A stretch of 64,000 nucleotides of DNA, from NCBI GenBank assembly GCA_018820765.1, contig JAHJNN010000017.1:124001-188000 (forward strand). The letters are read 5' to 3'. Shown here one piece after another: positions 37,397 through 47,600 of the stretch. Below the pieces are notes generated by a model. That model worked only from the letters and a program-made list of their open reading frames with translations. It was not told the origin of the DNA and did not search any database. The DNA is from Gammaproteobacteria bacterium. GTDB taxonomy: Bacteria > Pseudomonadota > Gammaproteobacteria > Burkholderiales > Thiobacillaceae. Within the stretch, counting starts at the first letter, position 1. Each line of letters starts with the position of its first letter. The translations under genes were made by a program, and so were the position numbers.

Positions 37397-39601
37397 ATGA
37401 ATAGATGGGCCCCTCCCACGGATGACGATCCGGCCGCGACGGATATCGCCGCGCCGCTCGACATCACGCGCCTGCTCACCACCATCACCGACAACCTGGT
37501 CGGCATGATCTACCGCTGCCGCACCGACGCGATCTGGACCATGGAATACGTCAGCGAAGGCTGCCACAAGCTCACCGGCTACCGTCCCGACGAACTGGTG
37601 TTCAACACCCGCGTGTCGTACGACCAGATGACCCTGCCGGAGGATCGCGAGCGCGTCGGCCGCGCCATTCACGTCGCGCTCGACGCCGGGGAAGCCTTCG
37701 ACGTGGAATACCGCATCCGTCATGCCGACGGCCGCGTGCGCTGGGTGCTGGAGCGCGGCGTCGGCCTGCGCAACGCGCACGGCCAGCTGGCCTGGATCGA
37801 GGGCTTCATCCAGGACATTTCCGAGCGCATGGCCGCCAACGAGGCGCTGCACGAAGCGGTAAGGCGCTACCGCAGCCTGTTCGAGCACGCCACCGAAGGC
37901 ATCTTCCAGACCACACCGGAAGGCCGCTATCTCAACGCCAATCCGGCGCTCGCTCGCATCTACGGCCACGACTCGCCGGACGCGCTGATCGCGCACCTGC
38001 ACGATATTCCGCGCCAGCTCTACGTGCTGCCGGAGCGGCGCGCCGAATTCGTGCGCCTGATGCAGGAACAGGGCGCGGTGCGCAATTTCGAGTCGCAGGT
38101 CTACCACTGCGACGGCCGCATCATCTGGATATCCGAGAACGCGCGCGCAGTGAAAGATGCCGACGGCAGCGTGCAGCTTTTCGAAGGCACCGTGGTCGAC
38201 GTCACCGAGCGCAAGCAGCACGATGCCGAGCTCGAATACCAGGCCAGCCACGACAGCCTGACCGGCCTGCCCAACCGCTCGCTGCTGCGCGACCGCATCG
38301 AGCAGGCCATCGGCAAGGCACAGCGCGACGGCCATCAGGTCGCGGTGGTCTTCGTCGACCTCGACCACTTCAAGCTGATCAACGACAGCCTCGGCCACCA
38401 CGTCGGCGACCGCCTGCTGCTGGAGGTCGCCGACCGGCTGATCGGCTGCATTCGCGGCCACGACAGCGTGGCGCGCCAGGGCGGCGACGAGTTCGTCATC
38501 GTGCTCACCGAGCAGCACGACGAGCACGAAATCATCGCCATCGTCAGCCGCCTGCTCGAGGTGATCTCGCAGCCCTGGGTGGACGAGGGTCAGGAATACG
38601 GGCTCAGTTGCAGCGTCGGCATCAGCTGCTACCCGCAGGACGGCGACGATCCCGACGCGCTGCTGCGCTGCGCCGACGCCGCCATGTACAAGGCCAAGGC
38701 TTCCGGGCGCGGCACCTACCACTTCTACACGCCCGAACTGAATCAGGCGATCAGCGAACGCCTGGAACTGGAAAACAGCCTGCGCCACGCGCTGGAGCGC
38801 GACGAATTCCGCGTCTACTACCAGCCGCGCATCGAAGTCGCCAGCGGCCGCATCATCGGCGCCGAGGCGCTGATCCGCTGGGACTGCCCGGGCAAGGGCC
38901 TGATCCCGCCCGACAGCTTCATCTCGATCGCCGAGGAAACCGGGCTCATCATCCCCATCGGCCAGTGGATCCTTGCGGAGGCCTGCCGCCAGAACAGCGC
39001 CTGGCAGCGCGTCGGCCTGCCGCCCATCAGCATCTCGGTGAACCTGTCGCCGATCCAGTTCCGCCATGCCGGCCTGGTGTCCTCGGTGGCGGACGCGCTG
39101 GCGCAGGCCGCACTCGATCCGGCGTATCTGGAACTGGAGCTGACCGAATCCTTCGTCATGCAGGACGCCGAACGCATCAACGTCGCCATGCAGGCCCTGA
39201 AAAAACTCGGCGTCGACATCGCCGTGGACGACTTCGGCACCGGCTATTCGAGCCTGAGCTATCTCAAGCGCTTTCCGGTCGATCGCCTCAAGGTCGACAA
39301 GAGCTTCGTGCGCGATATCGACAGCGACCCCGACGATGCCGCCATCGTGCGCGCCATCATCACCCTCGGGCATGCGCTCGGACTCAAGGTGGTGGCCGAG
39401 GGTGTGGAAACGTCCGCGCACCTCGATTTTCTGCGGCAGCACGGCTGCGACGAGCTGCAGGGCTACTACTTCAGCCGGCCGGTTCCCGCCGCCGGGATGG
39501 AGGCCCTGCTGCGCGGCCCGACGAGCGCCGACTGCCGTTGCCGAAGCGCCCTTGCCGCGCCCCGCCAAACCGCCGGCCACGAAACGGATTTCATTTTTTG
39601 A
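37397..39601 (+). CDS. PAS-PAS-GGDEF-EAL c-di-GMP turnover protein
   Basis: 734 aa, no transmembrane segment. Two PAS/PAC modules (about 30-145 and 150-275), GGDEF domain (about 285-440) with intact GGDEF at about 361-365, an RxxD inhibitory site (RGHD) five residues before it, and an EAL domain (about 460-710) with [19 protein letters not shown] and EGVET. Both halves look catalytically complete, so it could make or degrade c-di-GMP depending on the PAS signal. It overlaps the convergent coiled-coil gene by 11 nt. Confidence 0.95.
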   Translation: MNRWAPPTDDDPAATDIAAPLDITRLLTTITDNLVGMIYRCRTDAIWTMEYVSEGCHKLTGYRPDELVFNTRVSYDQMTLPEDRERVGRAIHVALDAGEAFDVEYRIRHADGRVRWVLERGVGLRNAHGQLAWIEGFIQDISERMAANEALHEAVRRYRSLFEHATEGIFQTTPEGRYLNANPALARIYGHDSPDALIAHLHDIPRQLYVLPERRAEFVRLMQEQGAVRNFESQVYHCDGRIIWISENARAVKDADGSVQLFEGTVVDVTERKQHDAELEYQASHDSLTGLPNRSLLRDRIEQAIGKAQRDGHQVAVVFVDLDHFKLINDSLGHHVGDRLLLEVADRLIGCIRGHDSVARQGGDEFVIVLTEQHDEHEIIAIVSRLLEVISQPWVDEGQEYGLSCSVGISCYPQDGDDPDALLRCADAAMYKAKASGRGTYHFYTPELNQAISERLELENSLRHALERDEFRVYYQPRIEVASGRIIGAEALIRWDCPGKGLIPPDSFISIAEETGLIIPIGQWILAEACRQNSAWQRVGLPPISISVNLSPIQFRHAGLVSSVADALAQAALDPAYLELELTESFVMQDAERINVAMQALKKLGVDIAVDDFGTGYSSLSYLKRFPVDRLKVDKSFVRDIDSDPDDAAIVRAIITLGHALGLKVVAEGVETSAHLDFLRQHGCDELQGYYFSRPVPAAGMEALLRGPTSADCRCRSALAAPRQTAGHETDFIF

Positions 39602-39881
39602 TGCGGGACTTGGCGGAGTCGATCGCCTCGGCGATGGCCTCCCAGGCTATATCGACGCCGGCCTTCATATCCTGCCAGGCGCCCTCACCTGCCGTGCGCA
39701 GCGACTCCAACCTGGCGCGGGCCTCTTCCTGTTTGGTGCGCAACGCGGCGATCTGCTTGTGATAGGCGTCGCGCGCGCCGGCCTCGGCGTGCTCCGCCTT
39801 GGCCTCGAGCGCATCGATTTCGGCATTCCCCTTGTCCAGCAGGGAATGCATCTTGCGAACGAACTCGTCACGTGTACTCAT
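39591..39881 (-). CDS. Small coiled-coil protein
   Basis: 96 aa from the ATG at 39881. Almost entirely charged heptad-like helix ([32 protein letters not shown]), then an amphipathic C-terminal helix ending in SRIKK. No signal peptide. Similar small proteins are common in betaproteobacteria without an assigned function. Convergent with and slightly overlapping the GGDEF-EAL gene. Confidence 0.7.
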   Translation of the reverse strand: MSTRDEFVRKMHSLLDKGNAEIDALEAKAEHAEAGARDAYHKQIAALRTKQEEARARLESLRTAGEGAWQDMKAGVDIAWEAIAEAIDSAKSRIKK

Positions 39882-39961
39882 CAATGGCTCCTGTGAAGTG
39901 GGGAATGCGCCTGTCACTGCGTTCATCATAGCCGTCGGACGTGGGAAAGCGCCGGCCTTCC

Positions 39962-41134
39962 CTAGGGCTTGCCTTTCGCGCCCTGCCAGCCGTCGGTCAG
40001 GGTCTTCATGAAGGCGACGATGTCGTCGATTTCGCGCTCGCTCAGTCCCAGGTCGCCCAGTTCGTCGCGGTTGACGTTGGCGGCCACCTCCGGCGCCGGC
40101 CAGCATTTCCCGTTCAATGCGGCCTCCTCGGCGACCCGGTCCGTGCCGCAGCGCGGCTTCCTGTCGCGGTCGTTGTAGAACGCCACCGTGCCGCGCAGGG
40201 TCCTGAAGTAGCCGTTGTGCATGTAGGGGCCGGTCAGCTCGATGTTGCGCAGGGTCGGCACCTTGAACTTGCCGTCCTCGGAGCGCTTGTTCACGGTGGC
40301 CCCGAGGCCGCGGTCGACCCAGTTCAACCCGGCCGGGTTGAGCTGCGCCGGCAGCGTGTAGAAGGGGTTGTCGGGATTGCGCGGCACCCCAAGGTTGTCG
40401 TAGGTGAAATCGGTGAACAGCGGCGGCTCGCCCCTGGGGCCCGGCTTGCTGGGATGGCAGGCCGCACAGTTGCCCTTGTTCTCCGCCTCGAACAGCCGCA
40501 GGCCGCGCAATTCCTGTTTCGTCAGCTTCGCCTTGCCGGCGAGCCAGGCGTCGTACTTCGACGAGAAAGGGCTGAACTGCGGGGTGCGCTCGAATGCGGC
40601 CAGCGCCTCGGCAATGCGTTCGTAGGCGCGCTCCGGGTCGTCGAGTGCGCCCTTGCCGAACACCGCGTCGAACTGGTCACGGTAGGCTGCGCGGCGCACC
40701 TTCTCCACCACGCGCTTCGCGTCCGGATTGGCCATTTCCAGCGGATTCAGGAACGGCCCCTTGGCCTGCTCCTCGAGGGTGGCGGCCCGGCCGTCGAGAA
40801 ACTGGCCGCCGACATACAGGCCATCCTCCTTGTCGAAATGGAAGGCCGGGCTGAAGACGGCATACCGGGCCGTGGGCGTGTTGCGGTTGCCGACGCGGCC
40901 GGGAAGGACGCCTTTCGACACCGGCAGCCGGCGGTCGGGATCGGTCAGGGCCGCGCCCGCGTCGTGGCAGGTGGCGCACGACTGGCCCGGCGGCGAGGAC
41001 AGGCTGGGATCGAAGAACAGCGCCTGGCCCAGCTTCGCCTTCACGGTCCTCTGGCTGGCTGTCGGCTTGTCGGCCAGGGCGGGGAGGATCAGCAGCGCCG
41101 CCAGCGCGCTGCCCATCAAGCTCTTGTTCAACAT
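39962..41134 (-). CDS. MauG-like dihaem cytochrome c peroxidase
   Basis: 390 aa from the ATG at 41134 (a TTG at 41152 is less likely). Signal peptide about 1-21 (ALA), two haem c sites: CATCH at 53-57 and CAACH at 223-227. The middle and C-terminal segments (LRNIELTGPYMHNGYFRTL, VAFYND) are typical of bacterial dihaem peroxidases and the MauG family. Probably a periplasmic peroxidase; whether it reduces peroxide or modifies a protein is open. Divergent from the PEBP gene. Confidence 0.92.
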   Translation of the reverse strand: MLNKSLMGSALAALLILPALADKPTASQRTVKAKLGQALFFDPSLSSPPGQSCATCHDAGAALTDPDRRLPVSKGVLPGRVGNRNTPTARYAVFSPAFHFDKEDGLYVGGQFLDGRAATLEEQAKGPFLNPLEMANPDAKRVVEKVRRAAYRDQFDAVFGKGALDDPERAYERIAEALAAFERTPQFSPFSSKYDAWLAGKAKLTKQELRGLRLFEAENKGNCAACHPSKPGPRGEPPLFTDFTYDNLGVPRNPDNPFYTLPAQLNPAGLNWVDRGLGATVNKRSEDGKFKVPTLRNIELTGPYMHNGYFRTLRGTVAFYNDRDRKPRCGTDRVAEEAALNGKCWPAPEVAANVNRDELGDLGLSEREIDDIVAFMKTLTDGWQGAKGKP

Positions 41135-41300
41135 GTTTTTTCCAAATCGCAAGCTTCAGATCCCCCAGCCGATCCGCGCGCAGGCGGCTTCATGCAAACA
41201 CTATAAATGAGAACTGTTCCTGTTTGCAAATTCTCCGCATGGTCAGCCCGGCGTCTATATTTCAAGCCGATCCGGCGCATAGCGCGGAAAGGAACACACC

Positions 41301-41774
41301 ATGGAACTGAGTTCGAACGCATTCGCCCGCAATGCCGACATCCCCAGCCTGTATACCTGCGAGGGCCGCGACGTGTCGCCGCCGCTGGCGTGGTCCGGCG
41401 TGCCGGCCGGAACCCGAAGCCTGGCGCTGATCGTCGACGACCCCGACGCGCCCGACCCGGCCGCGCCGAAAATGACCTGGGTGCACTGGGTGCTGTACAA
41501 CCTGCCGCCAGGCACCCCCGGCCTCGAGGCCGGCGTGTCGCGCTCGCCCAGGCTGCCGGCGGGCGCGCGCGAGGGCCTCAACGACGGGAAGCACGCAGGC
41601 TACGGCGGCCCCTGCCCCCCCATCGGCCGCCATCGCTATGTCCACACGCTGTATGCGCTCGACACCGTGCTGCCGGTTCTGAGCCCGCCGACCAAGGCCG
41701 CGCTGGAGAAAGCGATGCGGGGGCACATCCTGGCGCAGAACGAACTGGTGGGGTATTACCGGAAGCAAAACTAG
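41301..41774 (+). CDS. YbhB/YbcL-family PEBP protein
   Basis: 157 aa. Phosphatidylethanolamine-binding-protein fold: GRDVSPPLAWSGVP, LALIVDDPDAPDP, TWVHWVLYNLPP, then YGGPCPPIGRHRYVHTLYAL (the ligand-pocket motif). Cytoplasmic, no signal peptide. Function in bacteria is poorly defined. Confidence 0.92.
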   Translation: MELSSNAFARNADIPSLYTCEGRDVSPPLAWSGVPAGTRSLALIVDDPDAPDPAAPKMTWVHWVLYNLPPGTPGLEAGVSRSPRLPAGAREGLNDGKHAGYGGPCPPIGRHRYVHTLYALDTVLPVLSPPTKAALEKAMRGHILAQNELVGYYRKQN

Positions 41775-41878
41775 GCGGATCCCGGACAGGGCAATCGCTC
41801 CATTCGGACCGCGCATTCAACTATTCGCCGCGCGGGCCGATACTCCTCTTACCGCCATGACACCGATGCGAGCCCTGT

Positions 41879-42820
41879 TTGAAACCGTCGCAGCCTCCTG
41901 CCGAGAACAGCCGTTCCCGCGACCCGACTGAAGAGCCGGCCGCGGAAGAGTCGGTATTCGCGCACGCCAAACGCGCGCTGGGCACCCGGGTGCGCGCCCG
42001 CATCACCGCCGTGGTCGACGCCGCCATTTCGGTGCTGCAGAAGCTGCGTCCCGGCGGCGTGCCGGAACCCAAGGAAGACGAGGACAGGCCCCGAGCGCGG
42101 TCCGACCGCCCGCGCGATCGCGATGGCACGCCGCCGGCCGAGGCCGCAGCCCCCAAGCCCAAACGCCGCCTGCGCGCGCTCCTGATCTATCTCGGCGTCA
42201 TGCTGGTGGGCGGCATGGGCGGCGGTGCGCTGGCCTACGTCCAGTTTCAGAAACAGCTCGGCCTGCAACTCGAGGAAAGCCAACGCCTGGAAGCCGCGCT
42301 GGCGAAAAAGACCCGACCCAGCGCCGACATCCGCAAAGCGTTCGAGGATGAGCAGGCCAGGCGCACCGCGGCGGAGAAAAAACTGGCGGCGACACTTGCC
42401 GAATACGGGGAATCCACCTCCGACTCCTACGCCCTGCTCGAAAACCTGCTCGGCGAGCAGCTTGCGGAAAGCCGACGCATGGAAGCGGCACTGGCGGACA
42501 GCGAAAAATCCACCGCCGAAGCCCTGAAAGCGCTGGCAGACGAACAGGCCAAACGCACCGAAACCGAGGCCAAGCTGGCGTCCACGCTCGACGAATACGC
42601 GAAGTCCGGCGCCGAGAGCCAGAAGCGGCTCGACGCGGCGGAAAGGCAGCTCGCGGGGCTGGTCGCAAGCGGCGGCGATTCGGGGAGCACCCAGCGCGAA
42701 ACGCCGGTCAGCCGCCATACCGAACGCAGCAGGCCGCGCACGCGCAGTGTAGCCAACTGCAACCTGGATACGAAAAACGTCGACGCGCTGAAGAGCTGCA
42801 TCGAAGAATTCAACCGTTAG
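41879..42820 (+). CDS. Membrane-anchored coiled-coil protein, TTG start
   Basis: 313 aa if translation starts at the TTG at 41879; no in-frame ATG exists before the membrane segment, and a GTG near 41989 is another option. Layout: Arg/Pro/Glu-rich N-terminal half (about 1-98), one transmembrane segment (LIYLGVMLVGGMGGGALAYV, about 103-122), then a long coiled coil with repeated EESQRLEAALAKK / ESRRMEAALADSE units, ending in a short Cys-containing tail. No family recognised. Followed at once by a palindromic repeat. Confidence 0.65.
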   Translation: MKPSQPPAENSRSRDPTEEPAAEESVFAHAKRALGTRVRARITAVVDAAISVLQKLRPGGVPEPKEDEDRPRARSDRPRDRDGTPPAEAAAPKPKRRLRALLIYLGVMLVGGMGGGALAYVQFQKQLGLQLEESQRLEAALAKKTRPSADIRKAFEDEQARRTAAEKKLAATLAEYGESTSDSYALLENLLGEQLAESRRMEAALADSEKSTAEALKALADEQAKRTETEAKLASTLDEYAKSGAESQKRLDAAERQLAGLVASGGDSGSTQRETPVSRHTERSRPRTRSVANCNLDTKNVDALKSCIEEFNR

Positions 42821-42862
42821 CAGCCTGTCGGACTTAAAGGATTCTTCAAGTCCGACACGCTG
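42821..42862. repeat. REP-like palindrome between convergent genes
   Basis: Perfect 10-bp stem TGTCGGACTT/AAGTCCGACA (42826-42835 with 42848-42857), extended after one mismatch by CAGC/GCTG to 42821 and 42862. It lies between the coiled-coil gene (+) and allophanate hydrolase (-). No T-run follows, so it looks more like a REP element than a simple terminator, though it may end transcription on both sides. Confidence 0.7.
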
Positions 42863-42869
42863 CCAGGCG

Positions 42870-44663
42870 TTATCTCCCCCGCCCTGCCAGCCACGCCCGC
42901 CACCCCCCAGACTCCGTAATGTCATGCGCGTCGGCCACGCCGATGCCTTCGCAGATGAAGCCGTTCACCGCCGACCCATCGGCGAGCTCCAGTTTGCCGA
43001 TGCCGAGCGGCGCTGGGATGCCTGCGACGAAGGAACCGAACTGGCTGGCGGGCATGTCCCAGACTTCGCAGGCGATCGATGCGCCGCCCGCTTCCACCTT
43101 GATGAGGCCGGGGCGCTTGCCGTCGGGCAGGGCGTAGAAGCGGTATGTCGGTGCGGTCTGCGTGGCACTCACCAGCCGCGCGTTGCGCTCGGTGAGCTGG
43201 TGGTTGAGCGGCAGGCCGGAGAGGTGGGCGCCGACGACGGCGACGCGAACCTGGCCATCCGGCAACAGATTCAAACTCTCTGCCGGCGGCAGCGCGTGGT
43301 CGGTGGCGCCGAGCTTGCCACCCAGCGCCTGCTGCATTTTTGACGCCAGATGCAGCAGCGGACCGTCCTGGTGCGGCGGCGAAATCAGGGTCACGCCGAA
43401 CGGCAGGCCGTCGTTCTGGAACCCGGCCGGCACCGCGGTGGCGGCGAGGTCGAGCAGGTTCATGAAGTTGGTGTAATAGCCGAGGTTGGCGTTGAGGCGG
43501 ATGGGGTCGGCCTGCATCTCGTCCACGCGGTAAATCGTGCCGGCGGTGGGGGTGAGCATGACGTCGATGTCGTTCCACACGGCATCGCACACGCGCTTGA
43601 ACGCGCGCAGCGTGTAGAGATGGGCGAAGGTATCGGCAGCGCTGTATTCACGTCCGCCGGCGATGATTTCGCGCACCGGCGGAAAGACTTTCTCGGGCTG
43701 CGCGTCGAAAAATTCGCGGATGGCGAGGTAACGCTCGGCGACCCAGGGGCCGCCGTAGAGCAGGCGCGCGGTTTCGAGGAAGGGGACAAGGTCGACTTCC
43801 ACCGGCGTGCCGCCCAACGCTTTCAATCGTTCCACCGCTGCGCCGAACAGCCGCTCCGCCTCGGCGTTGCCGAAGAACTCCAGGTCTTTCGCCATCGGCA
43901 CGCCGAAACGGAAGTCGGCCGCTCGGCCGAAGTCGAAACCGTGCGGTGCCAGCGGCCGCGAATATTCATCCTCGGCATCGAATCCGGCGGCCACCGCCAG
44001 CACGTGCTCGGCGTCCTCGGCGGTGAGCGCGAAGATCGACACGGCATCGAGCGAGCGGCAGGCGGGCACCACACCGCGCGTGGACAGCGCGCCGCAACTC
44101 GGCTTGTGGCCGACCAGATTGTTGAACGCAGCGGGCACGCGGCCGGAGCCGGCGGTGTCGGTGCCGAGCGAGAAGCTCGCCAGCCCGAGCGCCACGGCGA
44201 CGGCCGAACCGGAGCTGGAACCGCCGGAAATGAAGTCGGGATTGAAGGCGTTGAGGCAGGCGCCGTAGGGTGAGCGGGTGCCGTTCAAGCCGGTGGCGAA
44301 CTGATCGAGGTTGGTTTTGCCCAAGGGAATCGCGCCGGCGTCGATCAGGCGCTGTACGACGGTGGCGTGACGCTGCGGCGCGTAGGCATATTCGGGGCAG
44401 CCGGCGGTGGTGGGCAGGCCGACGAGGTCGATGTTGTCCTTGATGGCAAAGGGGATGCCGTAGAGCGGCAGGCTGGCGATGTCCTGACCTTCGAGATTTC
44501 TCGCATAGGCGCGCAGGGCGTCGGCATCGAGACGGCTGATCCAGATGTGATGTGCGTCTTCGCTGCTCAGACGGCCGAGCAGGTCGTCCACCACTGCAAG
44601 CGGCGTGAGTTCGCCGGACTGATAGCGCTGGCGTAGGGTGGCGATGTCGAGCGATGGTTTCAT
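42870..44663 (-). CDS. atzF: Allophanate hydrolase
   Basis: 597 aa, the usual AtzF length. Splits allophanate to ammonia and CO2, the last step of urea/guanidine carboxylase pathways. The amidase-signature triad is intact: Lys in GIPFAIKDNIDL, Ser in ISGGSSSGSAVAVA and TDTAGSGRVPAA. The C-terminal domain (about 450-597) is the one typical of allophanate hydrolases. Last gene of the operon, 10 nt after the carboxylase gene. Confidence 0.95.
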   Translation of the reverse strand: MKPSLDIATLRQRYQSGELTPLAVVDDLLGRLSSEDAHHIWISRLDADALRAYARNLEGQDIASLPLYGIPFAIKDNIDLVGLPTTAGCPEYAYAPQRHATVVQRLIDAGAIPLGKTNLDQFATGLNGTRSPYGACLNAFNPDFISGGSSSGSAVAVALGLASFSLGTDTAGSGRVPAAFNNLVGHKPSCGALSTRGVVPACRSLDAVSIFALTAEDAEHVLAVAAGFDAEDEYSRPLAPHGFDFGRAADFRFGVPMAKDLEFFGNAEAERLFGAAVERLKALGGTPVEVDLVPFLETARLLYGGPWVAERYLAIREFFDAQPEKVFPPVREIIAGGREYSAADTFAHLYTLRAFKRVCDAVWNDIDVMLTPTAGTIYRVDEMQADPIRLNANLGYYTNFMNLLDLAATAVPAGFQNDGLPFGVTLISPPHQDGPLLHLASKMQQALGGKLGATDHALPPAESLNLLPDGQVRVAVVGAHLSGLPLNHQLTERNARLVSATQTAPTYRFYALPDGKRPGLIKVEAGGASIACEVWDMPASQFGSFVAGIPAPLGIGKLELADGSAVNGFICEGIGVADAHDITESGGWRAWLAGRGR

Positions 44664-44673
44664 TGTCTATTCC

Positions 44674-47600
44674 TCACTCGCTCACCAGCACCAGCAGATC
44701 CTGCCCGGCGGAGACCTGCCCGCCTTCGCGGCAGAACACCTTGTGGATGCGGCCGTCGCATGGCGCCATCACGGCGAATTCCATCTTCATCGATTCGACG
44801 ATGACGAGCGGGTCGCCCTGCTTCACTGCGGCGCCCTCTTCCACTTCCACCTTCCACACGTTGCCGGCGACGTGGCTGGCGATGGCGCGGCCGTTTTCGG
44901 GCAGGTCGAGTTCGCTGTCGGGCGCGGCTTCGGCCACCGTCAGGTCGCTCGCGTATTCGGCCTGGCCGCTCGCGCGCCAGCGTTCGCGCTCGGCGTCGAA
45001 CGAGGCCTGCTGCTGCGTCTTGAAGGCGGTGATGGACGCGCTGTTGTCTGCGAGGAACTGGTTGTACTCGCGCAGGCTGAAGGTGGTTTCCTCGATCTTC
45101 AGCTGGTAGCGGCCGAGCGGAAAGTCCTCGCGGATTTTCAGCAGTTCATCCGCGCTTACCGGAAAGAAGCGCACCTGGTCGAAAAAGCGCAGCAGCCACG
45201 GCTTGCCATCGGTGAAGTCGGCGGTCTGGCGCCAGCGGTTCCACATCTGCAGCGTGCGGCCGACGAACTGGTAGCCGCCGGGGCCTTCCATGCCGTAGAC
45301 GCACATATAGGCGCCGCCGATGCCGACGGCATTTTCCGGGGTCCAGGTGCGGGCGGGGTTGTACTTGGTGGTGACGAGGCGATGGCGCGGGTCGACCGGT
45401 GTGGCCACCGGCGCGCCGAGGTAGACGTCGCCCAGGCCCATCACCAGGTAGCTGGCGTCGAAGACGATGCGTTTCACCTCTTCTATGGATTCGAGCCCAT
45501 TGATGCGGCGGATGAACTCGATGTTGCTCGGGCACCAGGGCGCGTCCTTGCGCACCGACTGCATGTATTTCTCGATCGCGAGCTTGGTGGCGGCGTCGTC
45601 CCACGACAGCGGGATGTGCACGATGCGCGTCGGCACCTGCATGTCCTCGATCGCCGGCAGCGCCTTTTCCGCCGCCAGCAGCAGGTCCATCAATCCGGAC
45701 AGCGGCAGCACTCGCGAATCGTAGTGCACCTGCAGCGAGCGGATGCCAGGGGTGAGGTCGAGGATGCCGGGCACGGCCATCGCCTGAAGATGCGTCATCA
45801 GCGCATGCACGCGGAAGCGCAGGTTGAGGTCGAGCACCAGCGGGCCGTATTCGACGAGCAGGTATTTGTCGCCGGCGCGGCGGTAGACCACGGCGACGGG
45901 GTTGTCGGTTTCGGGGGTGCGGTGGAGGATGGGTTCGGCGAGGGCGTCGTCATTCCGGGCTGCGGCGGAACCCTCTGTCGTCATCCCGGCGGACGCCGGG
46001 ATCCAGTCTTGATTTTCTGGATTCCGGGTCGCAGCCCGGAATGACAATGTAGCGATGGCGGCATCCTGCGCCGCTTCCATGCGCTCGGCCTGAGCTTGGC
46101 TCAAACGCTTGAAGCGCACCGTATCGCCCGGGCGCAGCTGCCCCATCTTCCACAGCTCGGCCTGCACGATGGTGGCCGGGCAGACGAAGCCGCCGAGGCT
46201 GGGGCCGTCCGGGCCGAGGATCACCGGCATGTCGCCGGTGAAGTCGACCGCGCCGATGGCGTAGGCGTTGTCGTGGATGTTGGACGGATGCAGGCCGGCT
46301 TCGCCGCCGTCATTGCGTGCCCACTGCGGGCGCGGGCCGATCAGGCGCACGCCGGTGCGGCTGGAGTTGTAATGCACTTCCCAGTCGGTGGCGAAGAACA
46401 TCTCGATGTCGGCGTCGGTGAAGAAATCCGGTGCGCCGTGCGGGCCGTACAGAACGCCGATTTCCCAGGCGTGGCTGTAGACGGGGATCAGCCCAGTAGG
46501 AGCGGCCTCCAGGCCGCGATCCGCCGTGGCCGTCGCCTCGGTGCCTGATCGCGACCTGGAGGTCGCTCCTACTGGGGGCGTGGCCAGGTGCAGCACGTCG
46601 CCGACCCGCAGCGTGCGGCCGGCGTGGCCGCCGAACTGGCCGAGGGTGAAGGTGGATTGGCTGCCGAGATACTCCGGCACGTCGAAGCCGCCGCGCACCG
46701 CGAGGTAGGTACGACAGCCGGTGTCCTCGATCGCGCCGAGTTTCAGGATCGAGCCGGCCTTCACCGCATGCGCAGCCCAGTTGCCAATCGAAACGCCGTC
46801 GAGCTCGGCGCCCATGTCGGCGCCGGCCAGCGCGATCCGCGCGTCGCAGTTGAAACGCAGCGTGGGGCCGGCGACGGTCAATTCGAGTGCGGCCGCGCCC
46901 TCTTCGTTGCCTGCGAGCTTGTTGGCAAGCCGCAGCGCCAGCGCATCCATCGGGCCCGACGGCGGCACGCCGACGTCCCAGTAGCCGGTGCGGCCCGGCC
47001 AGTCCTGAATGCTGCTCTGCACGCCGGGCTCGATGACGTCGATGGTCGAGGGGCGGTAGTGGAAGGCGTTGAGGTAGCGCGTGGTCTGGCGCCCTTCGAT
47101 GAACACCGCATCGCGCACAATTTGTTCAAGGTAGCCGAGGTTGGTCTCGATGCCGGCGACGCGGGTATTCGCCAACACCTGCTGCATGTTTTCCAGCGCC
47201 TCGGCGCGGTCGCGGCCTTTGACGATGATCTTCGCCACCATCGGATCGTAGAACGGCGGCACGTCCGAGCCGCGCTCGACCCAGGTTTCGATGCGCGCGT
47301 CGGCCGGGAACACGACTTCGGTCAGCACGCCGGCGGCGGGCTGGAAGTCCTTGCCCGGGTCTTCGGCATAGAGGCGAACCTGCATCGACGCGCCCCTGGG
47401 TTCGGCCTTGAAGCCGGCAAGATCGAGTTCGCCGGCAGCCTCGCGCACCATCCATTCGACCAGATCGACGCCGGTGACTTCCTCGGTGACGCCGTGCTCG
47501 ACCTGCAGCCGCGTATTCACTTCCAGGAAATAAAATTCGCCGCTCAAGGTGTCGTAGACGAATTCGACCGTGCCGGCGGAGCGGTAGCCTACGGCTTCGC

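Noticed and set aside
41195..41240. Fur/iron box between the dihaem peroxidase and PEBP genes
   Set aside because: An AT-rich stretch with GAAC-T-GTTC is present, but it does not match the Fur consensus well enough to call.
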